NCBI RefSeq assembly: GCF_005490985.1
Contig: NZ_CP027869.1
Coordinates: forward strand, 682,001 to 746,000
Direction of reading: 5' to 3'
Source of the DNA: Curtobacterium sp. SGAir0471
GTDB lineage: Bacteria; Actinomycetota; Actinomycetes; Actinomycetales; Microbacteriaceae
DNA: 64,000 bases
Shown here in pieces: positions 42,304-51,031 of this stretch (position 1 is the first letter of the stretch; each line of letters starts with the position of its first letter). The notes beneath the pieces were generated by a model. The model searched no databases, was not told where the DNA came from, and saw only the letters and a list, made by a program, of their open reading frames with translations. The translations under genes were made by a program, and so were the position numbers.

Positions 42304-42876
42304 ATGGCCCGCTTCACGCCCCCCGCTGCCGACGCGATGCGCGCGACCCTGCTCGCCGCCGCCCGCGACGAGTTCGCCGCCCACGGGCTGGCCGGGGCGC
42401 GCGTCGAGCGCCTCGCCTCCGAGGCCGGCAGCAACAAGGCGCAGGTCTTCCACTACTTCGGCGGCAAGGACGGGCTCTTCGACGCGCTGCTCACGAGCGA
42501 GCTGACGGCCGTCCACGACGCTGCGCCGCTCGACACCGCCGACCTGGCCGCGTGGGCCGGGCGTCTGCACGACGTCCTGGTCGAGCGTCCGTGGGTGGAA
42601 CGGCTCGCGACCTGGCACCGGCTCGAGCGGCCGGAGGTGCCGCTCGAGGCGCTCGCCGAGCAGTACGCGGACGCGGTCGCCGAGGTCGAGCGGGCCCAGC
42701 GCGCCGGGGTGCTCCCGCGACGCTTCCGCCCCGCGGTGCTGTACGGACTCGTCGTCCAGCTCGCCCGGGTCTGGCCGACGCTCCCGCCGGAGGCCGCCGC
42801 GTCGGTCGCCGCGGTGGTGCCGCAGCGTCGCCGTCAGGTCGTGGTGGACGCCGTCGGCGCGCTGCTCGGGGACTGA
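42304..42876 (+). CDS. TetR-family transcriptional regulator
   Basis: The 190-residue protein has an N-terminal TetR helix-turn-helix (about 10-55, VERLASEAGSNKAQVFHYFGGKDGLFD) and a C-terminal helical ligand domain. ATG 42304 is preferred over GTG 42295 because the latter overlaps the probable -10 box. Its 3' end overlaps the convergent araC gene by 43 bp. No obvious target is adjacent apart from that gene. Confidence 0.88.
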   Translation: MARFTPPAADAMRATLLAAARDEFAAHGLAGARVERLASEAGSNKAQVFHYFGGKDGLFDALLTSELTAVHDAAPLDTADLAAWAGRLHDVLVERPWVERLATWHRLERPEVPLEALAEQYADAVAEVERAQRAGVLPRRFRPAVLYGLVVQLARVWPTLPPEAAASVAAVVPQRRRQVVVDAVGALLGD

Positions 42877-43847
42877 CCCGTCGGCGGCGAGACCCGTCGC
42901 TGCAGGGTGGCCGAGGGGCGCTCGCCGAAGGCGCCGGCGTAGGTGCCCGCGAACCGGCCGAGGTGGGCGAAGCCCCAGGCCCTCGCGACCTCGGCGACCG
43001 TGGTGGTCGTCGGGTCCGCGGCCTCGAGCGCGGTGCGGATGCGGTGCAGGCGGACGTCGCGCAGGAACTGCATCGGGCTCGTCGCACCCGCCCGGTGGAA
43101 GGCCGCCTGCAGGCCCCTGGCACTGAGACCGGTCACGCGGCAGACGTCGGCGGTCGTCAGCGGGCGGTGGGCGTTCGCGGCGATCCACTCCTGGGCGGCC
43201 CGGACCGCTCCGCGCCCGGCCGCCGCGACGCCCGACAGCGGGGTCTGGTCGAAGGCCGCGAGGACGGCCTCGGCGATCCTGCGGTGCTGCGTGTCCCGGA
43301 CGGACGGCAGGGCGGACGGGTCCCACAGCGTCGCCGCGGCAGCGGCGATCGTGCGGCGCAGCGCGGGCAGGGCGTCCTGGTCGGCGGTCGTCCGGAGGTC
43401 GAGCGGGCCGGGGAGGTCACCGCGGAGCGCGGCCGAGACCGATTCGAGGAAGTCGGCGTCGAAGCGGACCACGTGCTGGACCGCCGGCGCGGCGTCGAAG
43501 GCGAAGGGGCGCCCCACCGGGTAGGTGACGGGGACGTTCGGGTGCATCGTGATCGGGTCGCGGCGGTCGGCGTCGAGCACCATGCCGGGTCCGGTGGCCC
43601 AGGCCAGGGTGTACTGGCGTCCGGGGTTGATCGTGCCCCAGCGGTGCGCGGCGACCGCAGACGTCGCGATGGTGACCCGGTCGTCGCCGACCGCGCGGTA
43701 GCGGTAGGAGAACCCGTCGGACACCGGTTGCCCGACGTTGATGTCGTGACTGCTGTAGACGCCCTCGAACAGCTCGACCGCGTCGTCGACGACGGTGCCG
43801 TGCTGCGCGGTCGCAGTGGCGGTGGGGGTTCGGGGATCGGTACGCAT
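42834..43847 (-). CDS. AraC-family transcriptional regulator
   Basis: The 337-residue protein has an N-terminal AraC-binding-like domain (about 20-210) and a C-terminal double helix-turn-helix (about 220-322, VCRVTGLSARGLQAAFHRAG and VARAWGFAHLGRFAGTYAGAFGE). The tail is Ser/Thr/Pro-rich. The ATG at 43847 has no evident ribosome binding site. Its 3' end overlaps the convergent tetR gene by 43 bp, so transcription of the two may interfere. Confidence 0.9.
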   Translation of the reverse strand: MRTDPRTPTATATAQHGTVVDDAVELFEGVYSSHDINVGQPVSDGFSYRYRAVGDDRVTIATSAVAAHRWGTINPGRQYTLAWATGPGMVLDADRRDPITMHPNVPVTYPVGRPFAFDAAPAVQHVVRFDADFLESVSAALRGDLPGPLDLRTTADQDALPALRRTIAAAAATLWDPSALPSVRDTQHRRIAEAVLAAFDQTPLSGVAAAGRGAVRAAQEWIAANAHRPLTTADVCRVTGLSARGLQAAFHRAGATSPMQFLRDVRLHRIRTALEAADPTTTTVAEVARAWGFAHLGRFAGTYAGAFGERPSATLQRRVSPPTGQSPSSAPTASTTT

Positions 43848-43924
43848 GCGGGAGCCAGTCTGCGCCCCGCCGCCGGGAACCCGTTGGGCAGTGCGCGTCG
43901 CGGCGTTCCGTCCTCCGTCGCGGA

Positions 43925-45157
43925 TCAGCGCACGTGCGGCCAGTCCGTGGACAGGTAGGCCTCGACGGCCCGGTTGCGGAACGAGTAGGGCTTGCCACGC
44001 ACGATGATGCCCCGCACGGTGTCCAACCGCTGCGAGAACGGGCCGACGTTCGCGGCCGACGCCAGGCCCATCTGTTCGGCGATGGTGGTCAGTGTCCGTT
44101 CCGAGGGATCGAGTGCGGCCATCGCCTCCACGAACTCCCGCTCACGCGACGGCAACCGGTTGAGGATGCGTTCGACGTGAGCGGAGGCCTCGCCCTCTGC
44201 ACCCTGCCAGCCGCTCCGGACGTCGTCGTCCGTGATCACCGGGGAGGCACCCGCGTTCCACGCCCGCTGGCCCGCGAGCTGGAAGAGGAACGGTTCACCG
44301 CAGCACAGCGCGATCAGGGCGCGGACCGCGTCCGGGGTCATGTGGACCACCTCGGTCGATCCGTCCGCGGCCGGGGTCGTCCACCCGTCGATCACGAACG
44401 GCTGGAGCGCCTGGGCGAGGTCGGGCTCGTCGATCGAGGTGAGGGTGACGGTGCGGAAGCGCCGGGCGAAGGTGGCTCCCTTGCGCGCCCCGGCCATGTC
44501 CTCGAAGTCGGGCAGCCCGGTCAGGTAGACCGCGATCGGGAGGAACCGTTCGATCACCACCCCACCGGGAGCGACGACGTCGACCTGGTGGGCGAGGGCG
44601 TCGCCGAGAGCGATGAGCAGCTGCGAGAGCGCCGCCTCGTCCGAGATGTTCTGCACCTCGTCGATGTGGACGAGGACGACCTTGTCCTGCTCGATCGCTG
44701 CCTGCCCGATCTCGACGAGCAGCTCGAAGAGACTGGTGAACGCCTCCGGGCCCTGACCCTGGCGGACGGTGACCGAGAATCCCGAGACGGCGAGTTGCTC
44801 GACCCGCGCGAAGAGGTCGAGCAGACCCTGCCGCGCCGAGGACCGGAGTCCGGCGGAGTCCGCGAGCCGGAGGAGTGCCGCAGCAACGATGCGGAGCGGA
44901 TCGGCTCCCGCGGGCATCCTGAGCTGCGGCGTGACCCAGTCCCCGGAATCGATGGCGTGACGGGCGATCCGACGGACGAGACTGGACTTGCCCGTCCCTG
45001 GCTCGCCGAGGATCGTCCGCCCGGTCTCGTAGAGGCCGGCGTGCCGACGTGGACGGACGACGTCACGCCAGTCGGAGAGCTGCTCGACCCGCCCAGCCCA
45101 CACATCAGGGACGACGTCGGAGCCAGGCTGGAACGGGTTGGTGACCGGAGAACGCAC
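43925..45157 (-). CDS. Orphan AAA-type ATPase, function unknown
   Basis: The 410-residue cytoplasmic protein has Walker A GEPGTGKSS (51-59), Walker B VVLVHIDEVQN with Asp166 and Glu167, a sensor-like LTGLPDFED, and a C-terminal winged-helix-like region (about 320-400). The layout is that of the ORC/STAND-like AAA ATPases found alone in many actinobacterial genomes. The GTG at 45157 follows a -10 box by 6 nt in an unusually AT-rich promoter with a repeated AACTTTA motif. Codon use is slightly less GC-biased than in its neighbours. It has no partner gene here; a role in defence or signalling cannot be shown. Confidence 0.8.
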   Translation of the reverse strand: MRSPVTNPFQPGSDVVPDVWAGRVEQLSDWRDVVRPRRHAGLYETGRTILGEPGTGKSSLVRRIARHAIDSGDWVTPQLRMPAGADPLRIVAAALLRLADSAGLRSSARQGLLDLFARVEQLAVSGFSVTVRQGQGPEAFTSLFELLVEIGQAAIEQDKVVLVHIDEVQNISDEAALSQLLIALGDALAHQVDVVAPGGVVIERFLPIAVYLTGLPDFEDMAGARKGATFARRFRTVTLTSIDEPDLAQALQPFVIDGWTTPAADGSTEVVHMTPDAVRALIALCCGEPFLFQLAGQRAWNAGASPVITDDDVRSGWQGAEGEASAHVERILNRLPSREREFVEAMAALDPSERTLTTIAEQMGLASAANVGPFSQRLDTVRGIIVRGKPYSFRNRAVEAYLSTDWPHVR

Positions 45158-45159
45158 GC

Positions 45160-45192
45160 GTTAACTTTATCAACGACGCAGGCGCGCCGATA
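45160..45192 (-). promoter_or_regulatory. AT-rich promoter with repeated AACTTTA boxes
   Basis: On the minus strand TAAAGT (45164-45169) lies 6 nt before the GTG at 45157, fitting a leaderless message. TTAACTTTATC (about 45161-45171) and GATAACTTTAAC (45179-45190) repeat the core AACTTTA 19 bp apart (plus strand), which suggests a regulator binding in tandem. Confidence 0.5.
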
Positions 45193-45211
45193 ACTTTAAC
45201 ACTGCGACTGG

Positions 45212-46200
45212 TCATCCGAGCCGCTCGGCCAGGAACGCCGCCTGCCGTTCCCAGTGCCGGTGGCCGCCGCCCTCGTGGCCGTTGTACGGGTAGACCTCGA
45301 TCTGCTTGTCCGCCGACGCGAGCGCGTTGTACGCCGCGAAGGTCGTGCGCGGGGGACCACGTCGTCCATGAGCGCGACGGAGAACAGCGCGGGGGCCGTG
45401 ATCCGCGCGGCGAGGTTCACGCCGTCGAAGTACGCCGTGGTGTCCCACACGGTGTCGACCGCGTCCCGGTGCACGGCGAGGTACTGGGCGAGCTCGAGGT
45501 ACGGACCGCCTACCGCGACGTCGGTGCCGTGCTCCCAGTCGGACAGGAACGCGACGTCGGGCATCACCGCGACGAGCGGTGCGGTGTGCGCCTCGACCAG
45601 GGCGGCGGCGGCGATCGCGATGCCTCCGCCCTGGCTGCCGCCGGTCAGCGCGATGCGGTCCCGGTCGACGCCGGGCAGCGTGCGGACCGCGTCGACGAGC
45701 CGGACGGCGTCCGTGTAGACCCGGCGGTAGTAGTGCTCGGCAGGCGAGGCGATGCCGCTCGCCATCCACCCACCGCCGTTCGGGCCCGAGCCGTGCGGGT
45801 CCGGGGTGTCGCCGCCGGAACCCCAGCCGCTGCCCTGCCCGCGGGTGTCCATCACGACGTGCACGTACCCGGCGAGAGCCCACGACACCCGCTCGCCCGG
45901 GAGACCCCGGCCTCCGCCGTACCCGATGAACTCGACCACGGCGGGCAGGTCGCCCGTCGCGCCGGCCGGACGCGAGACCCAGGCCCGGACGGGGTCGCCG
46001 GCGAAGCCCGGGAACATCAGGTCCTGCACGTCGAGCGCGGTGACCGGGGTCGTCGCGGGGACGAGCACGGGCTCGGTCCCACTGCCGGCCGCCCGGGCCC
46101 CGGCGATCGTGTCCGCCCAGAACGCGTCGAGGTCGTCGGGCTGCCGCACCGTCGGGCGGTAGGCGCGGAGCTGGTCCAGGGGCAGGTCGGTGAGCGGCAT
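45212..46200 (-). pseudogene. Acetyl-xylan esterase/cephalosporin deacetylase-like, frameshifted
   Basis: The reading frame from ATG 46200 encodes an AXE1-type alpha/beta-hydrolase: MDTRGQGSGWG, the nucleophile GGSQGG (Ser about 188) and the catalytic Asp in LMDDVVP. It then leaves frame at a five-base G run (45351-45355). The rest, with TFAAYNALASADKQ and the catalytic His region NGHEGGGHRHW, is in another frame ending at 45212. Restoring one base gives 990 nt and 329 codons, the normal family length. The break falls between two catalytic residues, so the copy as read is inactive. It is downstream of xylA-xylB and fits removal of acetyl groups from xylo-oligosaccharides. Sequencing error is quite possible. 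Confidence 0.85.
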
Positions 46201-46248
46201 GGGGGTCCTCAGTGGTGGTGGGTCGTTCCGGGCGTACCCGGTCGGAAC

Positions 46249-46285
46249 GGGCGTACCTGGTCGGAACTTCCGACCAAGTACGCCC
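46249..46285. repeat. Palindromic repeat family B, copy 2
   Basis: GGGCGTACCTGGTCGG (46249-46264) pairs with CCGACCAAGTACGCCC (46270-46285) with one mismatch. A further direct GGGCGTACCCGGTCGGAA copy starts at 46230. It lies between xylB and the esterase gene. Confidence 0.75.
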
Positions 46286-46323
46286 GATTCCACCAGGTGG
46301 GCGGCTGCTGCGCGACCGTCGGG

Positions 46324-47856
46324 TCAGCGTGCGGCGGCGCGGTACTGCTCGAGCACCTCGGGGTGCGGGTCCGCGGGCACGACCGTCGCGGAGACCTCCC
46401 ACGACGGCAGGCTCCCGGTCAGCACCCACGCGGCCTGTCGTGCGGCACCCGAGGCGACGTACTCGCCGGGCTCCGGGATCGACACGTCGCGGCCGAACAC
46501 CTGCGCGGCGACGGCACGGACGGCCTCGTTCCGCGCGGCACCGCCGATGAGCAGCAGTCGCGACACGTGCACGCCGGTGTCCTCGACCGCGGCGAGCCCG
46601 TCGGCCAGGGCGCACAGCATGCCCTCGACGGCGGCGCGTGCCAGGTGCGCCCGGTCCGTCGTCGCGGGCGTCATGCCCACGAGCGAGGCGGTCGCGTCCG
46701 GCCGGTTCGGCGTGCGCTCACCGACGAAGTACGGCACGAGCACGAGTCCGTCTGCCCCGGCCGGCGCCTGGAGCGCGAGCTCGCCGAGCTCGCCGTGGTC
46801 GACGGAGAGGAGTCCGCCGATCACCTCGAGCACGCGGGCCGCGTTGAGCGTGGTGACGATCGGGAGGCGCGACCCGGTCCCGTCGGCGAAGCCCGCCACG
46901 GTCCCGCTCGGGTCGGTCACCTCGGTGTCGGTGACGCCGAAGACCGTCCCGCTGGTGCCGAGGGACACCGCGACGTCGCCCGGGCCGAGCCCGAGGCCGA
47001 GCGCGGCGCCCGCGTTGTCGCCGAGCCCCGGCCCGACGACGAGTCCGGCACGGGCGACCCCGCCGCCCGGCAGCTCGACGTCGGAGGACAGCGTGCCCAT
47101 CGCCTCGTCCGGCGCCACGACCCGCGGCACCACGACCGCATCTGAGGAGCCCGCGGAACCAGGTTCCGGTCGCTGCACCGCGCTCTGCCGTGGTTCCTCG
47201 TCCGGAACCTGGTTCCCAGCGACCCGTGCGCGACGACCGAGCGCGGCCTCGAACAGCTCCCCGTCGTACTCCCGGCGCACCGGGTCCCAGTAGCCGGTCC
47301 CGCTGGCGTCCGAGCCGTCGGTCGCCAGTGCGTCGAGGTCCGGGCCGAGCGGGCTCTCGTCCGCCGGGCCGTACCCGCGCAGCCGCCACGACAGCCAGTC
47401 GTGGGGGAGCGCGACGGCGGCGACGCGCGCCGCGTTCTCCGGCTCGGCGTCGCGGAGCCACCGCAGCTTGGTACCGGTGAACGACGCCACCGGGACAAGA
47501 CCCGTGCGGGCGACCCATGCCTCCCGGCCGAGCTCCTCGACCATCTGGGCGGCCGCGTCGGCGCTGCGGACGTCGTTCCAGAGGAGCGCGTCGCGGACCA
47601 CGCGACCGTCGGCGTCGAGCGCGACCATGCCGTGCTGCTGCCCGGCGACCGCGACCGCCGCGACGTCGTCGAACCCGCCGGCGTCCGCGATCGCGGAGCC
47701 GAGCGCGTCCCACCAGTGGCGGGGGTCGACGGACGTGCCGTCCGGGTGGGACGCGCGCCCCTCCCGGACGACCGCACCGGTGCCGGCGTCACGGACGGTG
47801 ACCTTGCAGGACTGCGTCGACGAGTCGACCCCGGCGACGAGGCGACGCTCAGCCAC
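46324..47856 (-). CDS. xylB: Xylulokinase with an in-frame repeat insertion
   Basis: The 510-residue FGGY-family kinase phosphorylates D-xylulose to D-xylulose 5-phosphate. It shows [12 protein letters not shown] (about 7-18), [10 protein letters not shown] (about 68-77), [24 protein letters not shown] and the C-terminal [10 protein letters not shown]. The GTG at 47856 overlaps the xylA stop by 8 bp, so xylA and xylB form one operon. About 30 residues near 209-240 (containing AGNQVPDEE and GSAGSS) are absent from the usual family pattern. They are encoded by a family C palindromic repeat (47155-47216). The frame is intact, but whether the enzyme tolerates the insert is not known. Confidence 0.93.
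   Translation of the reverse strand: MAERRLVAGVDSSTQSCKVTVRDAGTGAVVREGRASHPDGTSVDPRHWWDALGSAIADAGGFDDVAAVAVAGQQHGMVALDADGRVVRDALLWNDVRSADAAAQMVEELGREAWVARTGLVPVASFTGTKLRWLRDAEPENAARVAAVALPHDWLSWRLRGYGPADESPLGPDLDALATDGSDASGTGYWDPVRREYDGELFEAALGRRARVAGNQVPDEEPRQSAVQRPEPGSAGSSDAVVVPRVVAPDEAMGTLSSDVELPGGGVARAGLVVGPGLGDNAGAALGLGLGPGDVAVSLGTSGTVFGVTDTEVTDPSGTVAGFADGTGSRLPIVTTLNAARVLEVIGGLLSVDHGELGELALQAPAGADGLVLVPYFVGERTPNRPDATASLVGMTPATTDRAHLARAAVEGMLCALADGLAAVEDTGVHVSRLLLIGGAARNEAVRAVAAQVFGRDVSIPEPGEYVASGAARQAAWVLTGSLPSWEVSATVVPADPHPEVLEQYRAAAR
47155..47216. repeat. Palindromic repeat family C inside xylB
   Basis: GGAACCAGGTTCCGG (47155-47169) and its exact complement CCGGAACCTGGTTCC (47202-47216) enclose 32 nt. 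The element keeps the xylB frame open and is translated. Confidence 0.85.
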
Positions 47857-49042
47857 GAGCGCCCATCAGGTGCTCGATCGCGAGCTGCTGGAGGCGCACG
47901 AAGCCGAAGCCCTTGCCCCCGAAGTACGCGTCGGCGTCGAAGTCCTCGTACGCCGAGCGGTCGGCGAGGAAGTCGTCGTACGACTCACCGCTGTTCAGCG
48001 TCGGGGTGCTCAGCTCGTCGACCTTCGCGGCGGACAGGGCCTCCTGCACCTCGGGGTCGGCGCGGAACGCCTGCGCACGCTCCTTGAGGAGCAGGTACAT
48101 GCGCATGTTCGCCTTCGCCGAGTCCCAGACGCCCGTGATGTCCTCGGTGCGGCTCGGCTTGTAGTCGAAGTGCCGGGGGCCGTCGTACGCCTGGCCACCC
48201 TGCGGGGCGCCGTGCTCGAGCAGGTCGACGAGCGAGAAGGCGTTCTGCAGGTCGCCGTGGCCGAAGACGAGGTCCTGGTCGTACTTGATGCCGCGCTGGC
48301 CGTTGAGGTCGATGTGGAAGAGCTTGCCCTGGTAGAGCGCCTGGGCGATGCCGGCGGTGAAGTTCAGTCCAGCCATCTGCTCGTGGCCGACCTCGGGGTT
48401 GATGCCGAACAGCTCCGGACGTTCGAGCGTCTCGGTGAAGGCGATCGCGTGGCCGAGGGTCGGCAGGAGGATGTCGCCGCGGGGCTCGTTCGGCTTCGGC
48501 TCGATGGCGAAGCGGATGTCGTAGCCCTTGTCGGTGACGTACTGGGCGAGCAGGTTGACGGCCTCGCGGTAGCGCTCGAGCGCGGCCTGCACGTCCTTGG
48601 CGGAGTCGTACTCGGAGCCCTCGCGGCCACCCCACATGACGAAGGTCTTCGCGCCGAGCTCTGCGGCGAGGTCGAGGTTGCGGAGGACCTTGCGGAGCGC
48701 GAAGCGACGGACGTTCCGGTCGTTCGAGGTGAAGCCGCCGTCCTTGAAGACCGGCGCCGAGAACAGGTTCGTCGTGACCATCGGCACGATGATCCCGGTG
48801 GAGTCGAGCGCGCCCTTGAGGCGGTCGATCTGCGCCTGGCGCTCGGCGTCGGTCGAGCCGAACGCGAACAGGTCGTCGTCGTGGAAGGTCAGGCCGTAGG
48901 CGCCGAGCTCGTCGAGCTTCTCGACCGCCTCGACCACGTCCAGCGCGGGACGGGTCGGGCCGCCGAACGGGTCGGAGCCGTTGTAGCCGATGGTCCAGAG
49001 ACCGAAGGAGAACTTGTCGTCGCGGGTGGGCGTCGTTGCCAT
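47849..49042 (-). CDS. xylA: Xylose isomerase
   Basis: The 397-residue enzyme converts D-xylose to D-xylulose in the cytoplasm using two divalent metals. It has the size of the actinobacterial type. Signature regions include [15 protein letters not shown] (about 13-27), [12 protein letters not shown] (catalytic His about 54), FVMWGGREG, the metal-binding [25 protein letters not shown] and [16 protein letters not shown]. The ATG at 49042 has GGTGATCC upstream. It overlaps xylB by 8 bp and diverges from a Gfo/Idh operon across an operator-like palindrome, probably bound by the ROK protein encoded at 53499. Confidence 0.97.
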   Translation of the reverse strand: MATTPTRDDKFSFGLWTIGYNGSDPFGGPTRPALDVVEAVEKLDELGAYGLTFHDDDLFAFGSTDAERQAQIDRLKGALDSTGIIVPMVTTNLFSAPVFKDGGFTSNDRNVRRFALRKVLRNLDLAAELGAKTFVMWGGREGSEYDSAKDVQAALERYREAVNLLAQYVTDKGYDIRFAIEPKPNEPRGDILLPTLGHAIAFTETLERPELFGINPEVGHEQMAGLNFTAGIAQALYQGKLFHIDLNGQRGIKYDQDLVFGHGDLQNAFSLVDLLEHGAPQGGQAYDGPRHFDYKPSRTEDITGVWDSAKANMRMYLLLKERAQAFRADPEVQEALSAAKVDELSTPTLNSGESYDDFLADRSAYEDFDADAYFGGKGFGFVRLQQLAIEHLMGARG

Positions 49043-49071
49043 GGTGGATCACCGTTCGTCGTCGAAACAAA

Positions 49072-49102
49072 ATGTTGCCGCGCCCAACATAAGCGGTAGG
49101 GT
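49072..49102. promoter_or_regulatory. Operator in the xylA/Gfo divergent promoter
   Basis: ATGTTG-N7-CAACAT (49072-49090) is a perfect inverted repeat. On the plus strand TTGCCG (49075-49080), 16 nt and TAGGGT (49097-49102) form a promoter whose -35 box lies within it. Its form fits ROK/XylR-type sites, so the ROK regulator at 53499 is the natural candidate. Confidence 0.65.
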
Positions 49103-49139
49103 GGATCCTGGCAACACCGGATCGCAAAGGAGCGAGTGG

Positions 49140-50333
49140 ATGGCACAGGACGGACACGGACCGGGACGACTGCGCGTCGCCATGGTCGGGCACGGTTTCA
49201 TGGGAGCGGCGCACTCCCAGGCGTGGCGGACCGCACCGCGGTTCTTCGACCTCGGCGTGGAGCCCGAGATGGCCGTGGTCGTCGGCCGTGACGCCGAGCG
49301 CACCGAGGCCGCGCGACGGCAGTACGGCTGGCAGGCCGCGTCGACCGACTGGCGGCAGGTGGTGGCGGACCCCGACATCGACATCGTCGACGTCGTGTCG
49401 CCCGGGTCCTCGCACGTCGAGGTCGCGATCGCCGCACTCGAGGCCGGCAAGCACGTCCTGTGCGAGAAGCCGCTCGCCAACACCGTGGACGAGGCCGAGG
49501 CGATGACCGCCGCCGCGCAGGCCGCCGCCGAGCGCGGCGTCCGCGCGATGGTCGGCTTCAGCTACCGGCGCGTCCCCGCCATCGCGTTCGCCCGGCAGCT
49601 GGTCGCGGACGGGAGGATCGGGACGGTCCGCCAGGTCCGCGCGCTCTACCTGCAGGACTGGTTGGCCGACGAGGACGGTCCGATGACGTGGCGCCTGGAC
49701 AAGGCGCTCGCCGGCTCCGGCTCGCTCGGCGACATCGGTGCGCACGCGATCGACCTCGTCGAGCACGTCACGGGCGCACAGCTGTCGACCGTGTCCGGCA
49801 CGCTCGAGACCTTCGTGCACGAGCGCCCGCTGATGGCCGAGGGCGTCGGGCTCTCCGGCACCGCGTCGAGCGAACGCGGGCAGGTCACCGTCGACGACGC
49901 AGCGTTCTTCCTCGGTCGGCTGACCGGCGGCGCTGCCGAGGGCGCGATCGGCACCTTCGAGGCCACGCGCTACGCGACCGGCCGGAAGAACGGACTGACG
50001 CTCGAGGTCAGCGGGTCCGAGGGTGCGATCCAGTTCGACCTCGAGTCGATGAACGAGCTGCGCCTGTACGAGTCGTCGGCGCCCGCGGGGGAGCAGGGCT
50101 TCCGCCGCATCCTCGTCACCGAGCCGGAGCACCCGTGGATGGCAGCGTGGTGGCCGACCGGGCACCTCATCGGGTACGAGCACACCTTCAGCCACCAGGT
50201 CACCGACTTCGTGCGGGCGATCGTCGCGGGCACCGACCCGCAGCCCTCGTTCGCGGACGGCCTCCACGTGCAGCGGGTCCTCGATGCGGTCGAGCGCAGT
50301 GCGGCCGACGGCAGCGCCTGGACGGTGATCTGA
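49140..50333 (+). CDS. Gfo/Idh/MocA-family oxidoreductase
   Basis: The 397-residue enzyme has the Rossmann motif VAMVGHGFMGAAHSQAW (about 12-28), the family motif CEKPLANT (about 106-113) and the substrate-domain motif SGSLGDIGAHAIDLVEHV (about 197-214). It probably oxidises or reduces a sugar moiety with NAD(P). The ATG at 49140 has AAAGGAGCGAG upstream. It begins a coupled operon with ThuA, a second Gfo/Idh and a TIM-barrel isomerase, and is divergent from xylA. Confidence 0.93.
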   Translation: MAQDGHGPGRLRVAMVGHGFMGAAHSQAWRTAPRFFDLGVEPEMAVVVGRDAERTEAARRQYGWQAASTDWRQVVADPDIDIVDVVSPGSSHVEVAIAALEAGKHVLCEKPLANTVDEAEAMTAAAQAAAERGVRAMVGFSYRRVPAIAFARQLVADGRIGTVRQVRALYLQDWLADEDGPMTWRLDKALAGSGSLGDIGAHAIDLVEHVTGAQLSTVSGTLETFVHERPLMAEGVGLSGTASSERGQVTVDDAAFFLGRLTGGAAEGAIGTFEATRYATGRKNGLTLEVSGSEGAIQFDLESMNELRLYESSAPAGEQGFRRILVTEPEHPWMAAWWPTGHLIGYEHTFSHQVTDFVRAIVAGTDPQPSFADGLHVQRVLDAVERSAADGSAWTVI

Positions 50334-51031
50334 TGGCTCCGGACAAGAAGGCCCTCGTCGTGCGCGGCGGGTGGGACGGGCACATGCCCGTCGAGACCAC
50401 CGACCTGTTCGTCCCGTTCCTGCGCGACAACGGCTTCGACGTGCGCGTCGAGGAGGGCACCGCCGTCTACGCCGACGAGGCCGCGATGGCCGACGTCGAC
50501 CTGATCGTGCAGATCGTCACGATGTCGACGATCGCGGACGACGAGTTCGCCGGACTGCAGCGGGCGGTGCTCGGCGGCGCCGGACTCGCCGGGTGGCACG
50601 GCGGGATCGCCGACGCCTTCCGGAACACCGCCGACTACCTGCACATGGTCGGTGGGCAGTTCGCGCACCACGCGGGCAAGCACCCGTCGGAGCGCACCGG
50701 CGAGCAGTCCGACAACTACATCCCGTACACGGTGCACATCACCGAAGCGGGGCACGAGCACCCGATCACGCGGGGCATCGAGGACTTCGACCTCGTGACC
50801 GAGCAGTACTGGGTGCTCTCCGACGAGTACAACGACGTGCTGGCGACGACCACGCAGGAGGCCCGGGACTTCGACGCCTGGAACCGCCCGGTCACCGCGC
50901 CCGCGATCTGGACCCGGCAGTGGGGGCAGGGGCGCGTGTTCGTCTCGGCGCCCGGGCACCGGCTCGAGGTCGTAGAGTCGCAGCCGCTCCGCACGATCAT
51001 CGAGAGGGGACTCCTGTGGGCAGCCCGGTGA
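50333..51031 (+). CDS. ThuA-like protein
   Basis: The 232-residue ThuA-fold protein has LVVRGGWDGHMPVETTDLF (about 7-25), LAGWHGGIADAFR (about 84-96) and the His-rich MVGGQFAHHAGKH (about 103-115). Its ATG shares one base with the upstream stop (TGATG). It is flanked by two Gfo/Idh/MocA genes, a context known from keto-sugar pathways of disaccharide use. It differs clearly in sequence from the ThuA at 19102, so this is not a recent duplication. Confidence 0.88.
   Translation: MAPDKKALVVRGGWDGHMPVETTDLFVPFLRDNGFDVRVEEGTAVYADEAAMADVDLIVQIVTMSTIADDEFAGLQRAVLGGAGLAGWHGGIADAFRNTADYLHMVGGQFAHHAGKHPSERTGEQSDNYIPYTVHITEAGHEHPITRGIEDFDLVTEQYWVLSDEYNDVLATTTQEARDFDAWNRPVTAPAIWTRQWGQGRVFVSAPGHRLEVVESQPLRTIIERGLLWAAR

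Noticed and set aside
45340..45370. Programmed frameshift in the esterase gene
   Set aside because: There is no slippery heptamer or downstream stimulatory structure, and two other genes show the same one-base loss in G/C runs, so an error or plain mutation is simpler.
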